From the NCBI GenBank assembly GCA_942486035.1, contig CALNXK010000151.1, positions 911,001 through 975,000 on the forward strand: a stretch of DNA of 64,000 bases, in the 5' to 3' direction. Position 1 is the stretch's first letter, and each line of letters starts with the position of its first letter. The translations under genes and the position numbers were made by a program. Shown here in pieces: positions 1 to 10,082 of the stretch. The stretch is from Porites lobata (Eukaryota > Cnidaria > Anthozoa > Scleractinia > Poritidae). The notes beneath the pieces are model-generated. The model had not been told where the DNA came from. It worked only from the letters and a program-made list of their open reading frames with translations, and ran no database searches.

Positions 1-340
1 CATTGCAGTATTTGGTAGAAAATTCCATTGACTGACGTTGAGTGTCAATGTATTTGACACGAAAATACTAAATGGGTACACCCATTCATTTTTAAGTCTC
101 TTACTGGAGACGGAACCGCCATTTTACCTTCTGGCATTCTCGTAACAGTGTTTGAAAGCAATTTTTAATTGCGCCTCATCATAAAACGCTTCCATTGCAA
201 TAGTAGCCACATAACATATAAGTATAAAGATTATTATTCTAAAAGAACAAAGGAAAATTAAGCATAAACAGGAGCCCATCACCATGGCATAAATTTCAAT
301 TGCTTATCAGCAACTAAACAAATCCCTTCTTAGTCGTTCC
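1..340. other. Flank sequence without a recognised gene
   Basis: The first ~35 bases resemble the block (AATTTGGCAGAAAATTCC type) that recurs upstream of most GPCR copies in this window, so the window probably starts inside the GPCR-array flank. The rest is AT-rich and I see no gene in it. The last 8 bases (GTCGTTCC, 333-340) are the left target duplication of the transposon that follows. Confidence 0.5.
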
Positions 341-1505
341 CATAGGCGTACGGGCCGGGGGGGCGAGGGGGGCCGCAGCCCCCCCAAAGTTTGGGCAACT
401 AAGATTTTTTGGGCAGCACGAGAAAATTTGGGCAAAGCCAGAAGAGATAAATATTTTCTATTTTAACCTCAAGTCGGCGTAATAATCCAGTTACATTGAC
501 ACGAGACAGTGTCTGCCTAGCACGTGACGAGTTTCTGGTTGTAAGGGAAAGGTATCATATGCTGATTTTTTTTTTTATTGTTGGGCACTGACTGCAATGG
601 GCTATTTCCACTCGTGAATTTATTAGAATAAACTTCCGCCTAACTTTCTACAATCATCTCCGCTCGTAGAACAGTGTATGGCAGATAGCATCAGCAATGG
701 GTCTTAAAGTGAAGAAGTGGCTGACTAATTCTCAGTTGAGTTGCGAGAAGAATCTTGATTTTTTTTAAAAAAGTCTATCGAGCGGTTTAAAAATTATTCA
801 ATAATTTGTTAAAGTAGACTGAAATGTTTACAAAACCGCTAACAGGAGCGCCATGATACATCCTAATCAAATCCTTCTTTGTAGCAATTGGCCGGAGCTA
901 TCTCCATGATCTATCACCCACGTTTTTGAAAAGATTGAAACTACTACGAGGTGAAATTGCATGTCAAAAGTGCATCGTTTTCTACAGATAACGGCCAAAC
1001 ATCAAGATTTTCCTTTTTTACCGTATTTCCAACGATAAAAACTTTATCCCAAAATATCTCGATAACGCTCTTACAGATTCCGTTTTAACGTCACAAACAT
1101 CGAGGCGACCTTTGGAGGAAAAAGCTCCTGTGATCGATTTTAGAAGAACAGTTCCCAGGGAGAAATATTGCTGCAAGTATAATAGGTAATGGCTTCATTT
1201 CGTTGCTACAACAACTCCGATGTCATTGCAAACCTGATCACAACAAATTTTCATCTTTATCTAATACACCTGTGGTGGCAACTTTTCCAAATGTTTGTTT
1301 GTGGCGACGTAGTTTATGTTCAAACTTGGCAGGTATTGACCCTTAAAAACTGTATGGAGCCATTTTCATATGCCAGTACGGCCTATCTTGTTGCATCGGC
1401 CCTCGTTTCTGTTCGGCTGTTTTGTAAAAATTTGGGCAACTTGCAAAAATTTTTTGGGCAAATGGTTTACCGCCCCCCTGGCAAAAAATAGCCCGTACGC
1501 CTATG
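341..1505. mobile_element. Non-autonomous hAT-like DNA transposon with 15-bp TIRs and 8-bp TSD
   Basis: The left end CATAGGCGTACGGGC (341-355) is the perfect reverse complement of the right end GCCCGTACGCCTATG (1491-1505). Both sides are flanked by the octamer GTCGTTCC (333-340 and 1506-1513). The duplicated flank at 35619-35626 holds a single GTCGTTCC, as an unfilled site would. An 8-bp duplication is typical of hAT elements (also of P elements). Just inside both ends lie C/G runs and a TTTGGGCAA-type motif. No transposase frame is visible, so the element is non-autonomous. It contains another dispersed repeat (870-1368). Confidence 0.8.
870..1368 (-). repeat. Dispersed repeat, nested copy 1
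   Basis: This ~500-bp stretch matches the opposite strand of 21648-22163. Shared landmarks are a segment around AGTTTTTCATGGTCAATGCC, a block around TATCTCGATAACGCTCTTAC, and the end near AAATCCTTCTTT. Here it sits inside the hAT-like element; at 21.6 kb it lies free, so it is a mobile or dispersed sequence in its own right. No coding frame of note is present. Class unknown. Confidence 0.6.
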
Positions 1506-3555
1506 GTCGTTCCGTCGGGTGTTCGCAAAACAAACGTTATCGAGTTCAAAACATAAAGAAACCAGATAATTAACAGAACATTCAGGTAACAATTTATTTT
1601 AAAAAGATCAATTCTTAAACATCTACGCTAATGCAGCAAAGATACAAGGAAATTCTAAGTGAACCACCTCGATCGGTAAAGATCGCGCGACATCGAATGC
1701 TTGTTAAAACGTTTCATGTTCGATGGATTCTTTCTTCAAACCACACACGGGTTCCTGTACAACAAAAGATTACTCGGTTTTCTCCTTCTGATTCCAAGCA
1801 CTCGAGAGAGTCAATTGTTGCAGACAATCGGAAGTCATGTCGCAGATCAGCTTTACTCGCCGCTGCCTCCCATTGGTAGTCAACGTCTATATCGAGGAAA
1901 CCCTTTTCAACTTTCTTTACATATTTAACGTTTAAAAACTATCCGGAAATGGTAGATCGTTGACTGGAGAACTTAATAGACACAAATGAAAGCCAGATGA
2001 ACACATTAAACGCCACATTTGGTCCGTTTGTAGGAACACTGACAACAAAGAATATGGCTTCCGGTGCACTTCTTCTAGAGGGGGACTTCTACAGACTTTA
2101 GGATTACGTGAAGAGAGGTGACACAACCAGAGTTTGGCAGTTGACGATGGTTTTAATCTTTCCGTTGAAGTTACAAACTCTTCTTAGCCATCTCAGATCT
2201 CAAGGCGTAACTGTGAAGCTACTCACAAGAGGTTCTATTTATATTAAACAATTAAGTTACAACTACAGTTTTACATGGCATTCATATGCAAGGAAAAGGT
2301 GTTAGTTAGTGTCAGAGTTTAGAAAACAAAAGGAACTGAAATTGAGTTGACTTCAGTTACGCGTGCAAGAAATTTGCAAAACTAGAAATATCTCTATACC
2401 CAAATTCCTTTACAGGGAACCAAAACGATAGTTTGAAAGAAACTAAATTTTTCTAAGATTGTGTCGAAAGAAATTCTAGTTTGAGGTCAGAAAAGTAAGT
2501 CAGAAATTTGGCTAAAACTGGTTCAACAGAGAACAAAGAACTCGAAAGGTGTTAGGACGCGTGGCCTTAGGTTAGATTTTAATGAGATAAGGAAATCTGA
2601 TGATGATTCAAGTTTGGAAGCGAAAGTGAGAACCAACTCCAGGTTTAAGTAAACGAACTTCGTTAACAGGAAACGCTTGTTTTCCTATTCCACAGCTGAA
2701 TACATCTACCTATTTCTATCTTTTGATCTTGTTTCTGTGTTTCTTACATAAGCTTGAAGAGGTGTTTCTTAACCTCAGTTAAACCTTTAGTTGTGAAAGA
2801 CTGAAACTACACTTATGATGTTTGCTGCAATTACCGTGCGTCCAACTTCTATTTTGGATTGATCCCAACACCAAAGAGATGGGTGCAAAAATCTTTTAGC
2901 AAAGGACTTAACTGACCAGCAAAGGTTTGCTAGTAAAAACTAAAGTGTGTTCAGCTGTTCTGACAGCTTGTAAACACCATCCTTTGACCCTTAACAACAG
3001 ACATTTGAGACATGGTGGAACTTTTGATTTCCGAACTGACCTAAAAACAAATTTATCTATATAATATATATCCCTGAATACAGTTAGTTACACGGAAGTA
3101 GACAGAATAGACTGAATAAATAGTAAGGATTACGAAGAGAAGCGCATACAATGAAGCAGACTGAGCAACAATGTACCCTAACATTCTCCTCAATGACTTC
3201 GAATTTTCTCGACAATGCTTGCACAAAGATACAAAATATACGTTTAAAACTTCCAAAATGGACCAAATAACTCTTGAATGCTGATATAATAGTTTTCTCG
3301 GGCTTCTCAGGGCCGATGGAAGAGGATTTCTTCACCAAAAGCCAATCTTGCAAAAAGATCGCCAGACCCAGAAATCAAGACGCCGCGCATGCGCAAAAGC
3401 GTGTCACAGTCCCTTTAAGCATCAGGGCAGACTGATCCAGGATTGGAGTGGAGAAGAAACTGGAAAATATACTCGACGGTTCCTTAACGAATTTGTCATC
3501 ATCTGTTAAGTGAATATCCTACTGCGAATGGTTGGCCCCAAAGCTTGCCATACAC
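1506..3555. repeat. GPCR-flank block E, copy 1 (duplicate of 35619-37665)
   Basis: About 2.05 kb is nearly identical to 35619-37665, from GTCGTTCCGTCGGG to AAGCTTGCCATAC. In the second copy the block ends ~110 bp before the 3' end of the intact receptor at 37776; here it is joined directly to block D (3556 onward) and no receptor lies between. Short open frames inside are shared only because the duplication is recent. I see no convincing gene. Confidence 0.8.
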
Positions 3556-4889
3556 AAAATTTCAATAACACATGCTGTTAAGTTTACAAGCTTGAGCCAT
3601 CACCGTTTTTACATGTGTAAGCATAATTGACCAAGCTTGAGGTCAGCCTCAATGTCTGGAAAAAATGTAAATATGTTCGCAACAAGGTCGGTTTTATAAC
3701 TTTTGGGTTTGTTATAAGAAGCAAAGCGCGCGAAGAGCTCATGACGTACTTTGTCTTTTCTCTTGAAACTGAGTTTTAGCTACGTATCCACTATTTCAAC
3801 TTCATCCTTATTTAGTGAAAACGGATGCCTGAATTAAGACAACTAAAACAAACATTAAAAAGTATTGTTATTATTAATGTGTCTTAATTATGGCATTAAA
3901 ATTCAATGTCATCCCTTGCTGTCCCTTCAATAATTTGAAGTTCCCCCCTTGTTCCGGCCATAACGAGTAATTCCACATGGTCCTCAAAAGTCAATTTTGC
4001 CAAGTTTCCAAAGCTTCCGGAACAGTAAAATCGTAATGGTGTTCGAGTCAAGCCAATGGTATTTGAACTATAAATTAAAGCTTAACACGCGAAACAAACT
4101 CTTCACCAGACATATTGAAATGAGGCCTTGGTACACTCACAAACAAGTCGCAACTAACTGAGAAATTCGCCTCGTTAAGGGCCCGATTAGTAAAAGTATG
4201 CTGTTGGATTCTTTCACTTAAAGGTAGAGATTCAATGTTCCCCGGTTACCTGAAAAACTCAACAAAGTCCCCTGTTCCCTAAAAGTTATTTCAAGATGTC
4301 ACTTCTTCCATGAAAGTAAACAACTCGTGTTGCCTTATTCCGCCAGATCTCTGGGAGAGTGGCCCTCATATCATACTCAGTACATCAACTTAACTAAATA
4401 CTTAAAAATACAACCGGTATCAGAAAGCGTTGAGGCATAGATTTTGCGTTTAGTTTTAAAAATATTTCTAAACTGTAGACTTTAATCCCGCCATTTATTG
4501 CCCAGCAAAGCAGGTGCTTGTATAAAAATTTTGCTTGTTAACTGAGCCACTTGGTAAAGGAAAATGGCCACGGCCGTAGATAGACTAGGCCAACTGACTT
4601 CCTAATACGGTGGTGATCTAGTTAGTTGATAAAACCAAACGTTTGTGTTTTACTTTCCCATCGATGCAACATCTCAGCTTCTCTAGAAACTATAAAGTTC
4701 CTCTTTAATAATTTCAGATCAGTCAGTTTGTATATACTTGCTCTCGCCAAGGGTTTCTGTTTAATTACCCTCGCACCCGGGTGGTCTCACTTTGTTGTAT
4801 GGGAGGAAAAGCAAACCATTTTATCCATACAAATATCGCGTACGATAGTGTGTAATTAAAAATATGTAAAGGGAAAACCAAACGCCGTC
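3556..4889. repeat. GPCR-flank block D, copy 1 (duplicate of 33765-35093; part inverted at 29411-30447)
   Basis: The block starts at AAAATTTCAATAACACATGC and ends near AACCAAACGCCGT. Copy 2 lies upstream of the intact receptor at 32437; a third, inverted and shortened copy lies inside the 27.84-31.26 kb inversion. It is non-coding. Small indels and substitutions separate the copies. Confidence 0.8.
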
Positions 4890-5205
4890 ATGTTACGTTT
4901 TTTTTTTTCAAGGGCGGACGAGGCAAGAGGAAAAAAAAAACGCCTGATACATGTATTTAACATGCCGCCAGCCGCCCTCTAATTTAAATAAACCTGAACG
5001 TCAGCTCTACCTGTCAAGTTAATGGGCCAATCAGCATTTACCGGAAGTCAGCCGGTATGCGTACATTGGCGGGAATCTCGTTTCAACGAGGCGCGAAAAA
5101 CGTCTGCCCTCACAAGGGAAAAGTAGCCTGAGATCATGCCCTCTCCCCATTATCCCTCTATGTCTCTCACGGGAAGAGAAAAGAAAATTACACTGCGATG
5201 TTCAG
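4890..5205. other. Region upstream of the degraded multi-exon gene
   Basis: The stretch begins with T- and A-runs and continues into GC-richer sequence that includes GGCGGGAATCTCG and a run of short CT-rich motifs just before the ATG at 5206. It may hold the promoter and 5' UTR of the following gene, but no core promoter element is clear. Confidence 0.3.
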
Positions 5206-6756
5206 ATGGTGCTCGCTGAAAAAAGTAAAAAATGTTATCGTTGTGATGAAATTCTACTAGCAGGGGCTGTGCCGTTATGCAAGGCCACAAGAAATCGAGA
5301 GTTAACGGAAAAAAAATCGTCCGCCGCCGGCAGTATCGTGTTGTGGGACTTACTCAGAAACGTTGGGATAGGTGTTTGTAGTGCAGAGAACGAAGAATCC
5401 AGATCAGCTTGCAAAAAATGTGCAAGAAAAAAAAAAATTTTCAATTGCTGCACGATGTTCCATGAACTTGAAAGTGCTGTCAAAGCCAGGATCGACGAGG
5501 GCAATTCGGAGTCTACGAAAGGTGGAGACTCCATGGAAATTCCACCAGCGGATCGACACCGAACTCCAAGAAAATAAAGGATATTCCACTACAAATACAA
5601 GAGCCAAGAGAACCTAAAGGTCGGTCAAGGATATTTTTATTTCAGCTCGAAGCCGATCGGAATGAGGGTGAAAATCTTGGAGGCGCTTTAGCGAATTTGA
5701 TGTGTTCAGTGGTAACAACAACAAAGGACGAAACAGCGTCCAGGCCAGTCGTGAAGGCGAGTGGTTCTTTTTCCAGATAGATAAATTCTTAATTAAGCTT
5801 AATAACGGCAGGTACTTGCAATTAGCGTTTCTTTCAATGGAGGCAATAATTTAATTTTTTTCCTTCTGATACAGGTAAAGAAATATTCAACGAAAAGAAG
5901 CTGTTACAAATTTGAACTGATATTGACAACTGTTTATCGATATTAGCCTGCGAGCAAGCTCTCCTATTTGAGCGAGTGAAGCGAGTCTCGCGAGAACGGG
6001 CGAGCGAGCGGCGAAGCCGCGAGGGGTCGGCCCCCTCGCTCGCGCCGCAGTTGGCGTCACTAAATTTTCTCCACTGCACGATAAAGTGTTAGAAGAGATT
6101 GGAAAAGAAATAAAGAGAGAACTAAAGAACTACTCAAAAGATCCGACGAACACGTACAAGTACCGAGGGGAGTTAGAGAAGCTTGCTGATTTCCGAAATG
6201 ACCATTTGATTAGAGAAATCCAACAAAAAGCACCCAACTTGCACTGCCTTGTTTCTTCGTCATTTCCAAGGAACGAAAAAGTAAAGAAAGGGAAAAACAA
6301 GGAGGCAGTGATCTTTGCAAGCATTCTGAATCCATGGATTCCGAACTCTTATTTTACATTTAGAATTTACACCATTCTAGTGCTTGGAGGTTGTAAGAAG
6401 GAGGAGATGGACTGTTTTAACAAGCTAGGCCTCACGAGCCATCTTAACACCTTGCGAAACATGCAGAAGAAAGTATGCTTTGCTTTCGACAAAGCTGCGA
6501 CGAACTGGAAAGATGAGATAGTAACACGCGAGACGAAGATTCTTCTCCTAGAAGAAGTTCTCAGCAGACACTCAGAAACAACCTCTCAACCTGACGATGG
6601 CATGGAAGTGTGCACGATTGATTTTTCTAGGGAGGCCGTGTATACATCTTGTAAAGAAATGCAGTGCTGCCAGAGTCTGCCGTTGATCAGTTTGAAGACA
6701 CAGATATAGCGTCTGCCGTAAATACTCTTAAAGGAAAACCTTTGCCAAAGTTCAAG
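5206..6756 (+). pseudogene. Degraded multi-exon gene, N-terminal part; possible ZAD-like zinc-binding start (cnidarian expanded family?)
   Basis: The first exon opens at ATG 5206. Its protein has a CxxC pair near residue 10 (CYRC) and a second in SACKKCA near residue 68, a spacing reminiscent of ZAD/THAP-type zinc-binding N-termini. Around 5555 the frame must change: the first frame stops at 5577, but a second frame continues through KKIKDIPLQIQEP and ALANLMCSVV to a stop near 5780. After an intron-like gap holding a GC-rich repeat, a second block (from about 6050-6086) encodes ~205 residues, including LHCLVSSSFPRN and NLxNMQKKVCFAFDKAA-like helices. It shifts frame again near 6670 and ends at KPLPKFK. 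The layout recalls large, uncharacterised cnidarian multi-exon families (some with DUF6589), an impression from memory only. Two frame breaks argue for a pseudogene. Function unknown. Confidence 0.4.
5945..6053. repeat. GC-rich dispersed repeat in the intron-like gap
   Basis: A GC-rich island starts at GCCTGCGAGCAAGCTCTCC and contains alternating CGAGCGAG and GCGAAGCCGCGAGG motifs, very different from the AT-rich surroundings. It lies between the two coding blocks of the degraded gene and is probably a dispersed repeat inserted in its intron. A splice acceptor could lie at its end (GCCGCAG, 6044-6050). Confidence 0.5.
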
Positions 6757-8007
6757 TAATTTTTCGAACATAGCGATAGTTCGTATGGTTTCATTGATTT
6801 TTTGGTATTTTAGGCCACGCCCAAACAATGTTTTGCTATTCATCCATCCGTCTCAAACAAAAAAGTGGGTCCGTCGGTAGGGCAAGCAAGAAAGAAAGAT
6901 ATAAAATGTCCGCATAAATTTTCGCGGGATGAATCTGTTTAAACTTTTAGGAAAGCTCGTTTTAAGAAAGAAATAATTCATAAACCGTAACTGCTTTAAA
7001 AAGCATTGCAAGAAAACAGTGTTCACTTTAAATACTGAAAACCAAAGGATGTACTCTTATTCTCCTGATTTTTTCCTATTTCCAAAAAGATAGGTTGGTC
7101 GGGCGATGGCAAATGAAACACTTCTGGGTACAGTGAAACAGACCGACATTTTCATTCAGCCTGAACAACATGAGTCAGGGGATAAATTTAATCTCACATT
7201 TTTACACTTTTGTATTTCTCTTTCTACTGGCTATTCTGTAGGAAAGCAGATAACTTACAGAGAGGGCTTGAATGCAAGGCAGGAATGACCCTATTAGACT
7301 TAATTATGCTGCGTCAGTGAACAATAGTACACTCCTTATGTTGACACCTTACATGCTCTGTTTCTTTTTGACACAACCCTCCCTGCCCTACAATGTTAGA
7401 GAGTTCTAAAATTAACCATAACTGTTTTAACTGAGAATGAATTTTATTATTAGCAAGCTAATTCATTTTACTGGGCACTTATTTTGTTACAATTTATTCA
7501 ACAAATTTTTTTCTGATATTTCTTTCTCATATCTTCATGTTCTCATGCAGGATTAATTAACGCCCAGCAATTTTACTCTCCACTAACTGAACGCCTTCAG
7601 CAGGCAGGGAGGGGTACGAATCCAAGGATTCAATTTAATTATGACAAAAGCCTTCTAATCCTTGCTAGAGTTTTCTACAAGACTTTTGTTAAGAAATCTG
7701 CAAATGACAATTTGTATTGAACATACACTCAGCAATTTAAAATTATTGAATATGGTGGACCTGGGGTACTTACCATTTATATGCGAAAACCGGAAATTTT
7801 CTCTCTCTCTCTCTTTGTACTCTGTTAGATTCTCAGGCTTTCTGGTCATTTTTCTATTTTTGGTTTGGTTTTCTATGTGCTCAAGTCTCTTATGGGAATT
7901 GTGAGAGAACAGAGACGTGAAAAATTTGCAATTTTGATCCTAAAGTCTCGGAGTCATGTTAGAATTTTAATATATCGAACGTGGGCTATCGTGTACTTTT
8001 TCTTAGC
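6757..8007. other. Gene-free AT-rich stretch
   Basis: I see no supported gene here. There is a short (CT)n run near 7800-7816 and scattered short frames of low complexity. The first part may be 3' UTR or downstream sequence of the degraded gene ending at 6756. Confidence 0.4.
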
Positions 8008-8098
8008 CTGTTCCAGGCTCCAAGATAGTGTTGCACAGCGGTCGTGAATGGCAAAACACACGGGGACTGGGGAGAGAGCACACTTTCTCAAGGAAGCG
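8008..8098. mobile_element. Truncated copy of a TCCAGGCTCC-type MITE
   Basis: The segment from TAGCCTGTTCCAGGCTCC to GAGCACACTTTCTC matches the left part of the elements at 9907-10082 and 25634-25796. It stops abruptly at CTTTCTCA, where sequence homologous to 23771 onward begins (AAGCGTTTATGCGTTACT). The break is therefore a recombination junction, not an element end. Confidence 0.6.
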
Positions 8099-8550
8099 TT
8101 TATGCGTTACTAACTAACTTGACGTCAGATGACTGTAAAAGGGTATAATCAGCGATAAGCAACAACGGCCGGTTTTAATTTTCGTGTCTGTATTGGGAGG
8201 CAAAAAGTAAAAAACTTCGTAAGCGGCTTAAAACCATACTGGAAAGAAACCTCGGCTAGTAGTAGGGTATATTAACTGCCATTTCACTGCCCTGTGACCC
8301 TCGCAAGTACGCGCTTTACAAATTACCAACATCAGTATTTCCCCAGAGCATCTATATTGTGTAAACTAATTATCTAAGCGCATGATACCTTCATTCTTAG
8401 TTCTTCCTGTTTTCCTGAGATATTGCACTGTTAACCAAAAGCAAAGCAGGTGATGTCTTTGTTTGGTTTTAACTTAAAGCTTCAAATAGACGGAAGACAA
8501 CCTTAATTAGGCTGGATTATATTATGACACGTGTATTAATTGATCATGTA

Positions 8551-9158
8551 TCAGTTGTTCCCACGCGCTACTTTTAAGACCGAGGGAGTCCAATCAATCC
8601 GCCCAGACATGTTAAATTGCCTGAGCGCAACTTTCGGCTTAATAATAAGCGAATAACTAGATGAACCCACCATAGACAAAATCCAAAACCCAAATACATT
8701 TATACACGTTCTTTTCAAGGTTACAACTTGTCTGTATCTGAGCCCTAGCAACAAGGCAACAAGTCTGTCCACGCTTATTGCAGTCACTGTTAATAAAGAC
8801 ACTGAACATATGGTATGACCTGAAAGGTTTTCTGCTAAATAAGCGTAATAGCAAATATCCCTTCTTTCTTTCACAACAGAAGTCCAATAAGTCACAGCCA
8901 AAGGCTCAGCAATGATACCAACACAGAGATCAGCTATCGCTAGGTTACGATTCAGGAGTTTGGACGGCGGATGAAGTGAAGTTTCCTTGCGTAGGGAACC
9001 TAGGATCAGAGTTTTCACCAGAAATGCACTAATGGAAAGAAAAATATTTAGCGCTGAAAGGAAAATAGCTCGCAATCTACACCTCTGAAGAATTCCGCCG
9101 AACAGGATAGTTCTTCGATTGTTTTGCTGTCATTTTCAGTAAAATTTCTTAGCGCCAT
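8551..9158 (-). pseudogene. GPCR pseudogene, N-terminal half only (TM1-TM4), frameshifted
   Basis: The ATG is at 9156-9158 (MALRNFTEND). The frame is intact through SCSAEFFRGVDCEL, then a one-base loss (GAGCTATTTTCC where intact genes have GAGCTTATTTTCC) moves the rest, TM1 to TM4, into another frame that runs on to 8551. The second frame keeps NLAIADLCVG (TM2), AISVDRLVALLLGLRY (TM3/ICL2) and FGFWILSMVGSS (TM4). In TM1 the key asparagine motif GNTL is changed to VKTL. Receptor homology ends near 8650 at GAATAAC; beyond it lies sequence that elsewhere belongs to receptor 5' flanks (compare 44040-44135). The copy at 24270-24838 has the same frameshift and the same junction. Confidence 0.9.
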
Positions 9159-9386
9159 TTGGCTGCGATGCAACGATATGCAGGTGCCTACACTGTTTAA
9201 CATATCGCTTTCTTTTAAAAGGGGGTAAGTGTGTCATTCTATCTTTTAAATAACCTAATTAACTAAGGCTAGGTGCATGGTTATATCTCGGGTACAAGTT
9301 ACTCCTTAATTTGGCGCGAAATTTCGGCGTTTATACTAGTATATGAGAAATTTCTTTAATTAATTTGGTTGGCTAAGAGCAGTGGC

Positions 9387-9426
<40 letters not shown>

Positions 9427-9906
9427 AAACCTTTGCGGGTAGTATTACACACAAATAAGTGGTATTTCAAAATTGTTATACGTAATTTCACGAGCCGTTT
9501 GTGATATTTATGCAAAACATCACGTACAAATCATGCTATTACCTATACTAATTCATAAATTCAGCTATGGCAGCTTTTGCACTCTGAATGCCCGAGATGG
9601 TGTCCAAGTTTAATGATGTCTAGGTGAGATGTTTTGAATGAAGACATCAGGGGAATAAAAGACCATGTTACAAGTCCTAACACGCTAAAGAGCACAACAT
9701 GTCTAGATGGTAGAGAAACCATTACAATTTTGGCCTGGAATTGAATTATTCGTCACCATTTGATAACACAAACTAGTCTTCTTGTTTTTATAATTATCAT
9801 GAACCTGTTCAACAAAAACAAAAATGCCGAGATATGATTTGTTTTGAAAGGTTGAAGTAAGACATAAAATAGTTTAAGGTCCAGCACAAATTGTGTATTT
9901 TTTTTT

Positions 9907-10082
9907 TAGCCCCTTCCAGGCTCCAAGATAGTGTCGCGCAGAGGTCGTGAATGGCAAAACACGCGGGGACTGGGGAGAAAGCACACTTTCTCAGATCAAG
10001 AGCGTCTTATTTTCGCTTTATTTTCGCATAGTTATGGTTTTTGGGACGTCTCTACTATTTGAGAGCCTGGCACAGACTATAA
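9907..10082. mobile_element. MITE, TCCAGGCTCC family
   Basis: The left end TAGCCCCTTCCAGGCTCC is partly complementary to the right end TTTGAGAGCCTGGCACAG. The ~175-bp interior includes GGTCGTGAATGGCAAAACACG. A close copy lies at 25634-25796 at the same place in the duplicated segment, a truncated copy at 8008-8098, and a more distant relative at 15489-15657. No coding capacity. Confidence 0.65.

Noticed and set aside
1701..1928. A 75-codon frame repeated at 35815-36042, and the opposite-strand frame at 1932-2126
   Set aside because: Shared only because the blocks are duplicates. I tried to read the minus strand here as more of the divergent receptor (TM1-TM4) but found no TM2, DRL or TM4 motif.
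3084..3353. An 89-codon minus-strand frame with hydrophobic stretches, repeated at 37196-37450
   Set aside because: It belongs to duplicated block E. The copies are too similar to show selection, and the start differs between them. It may be chance.
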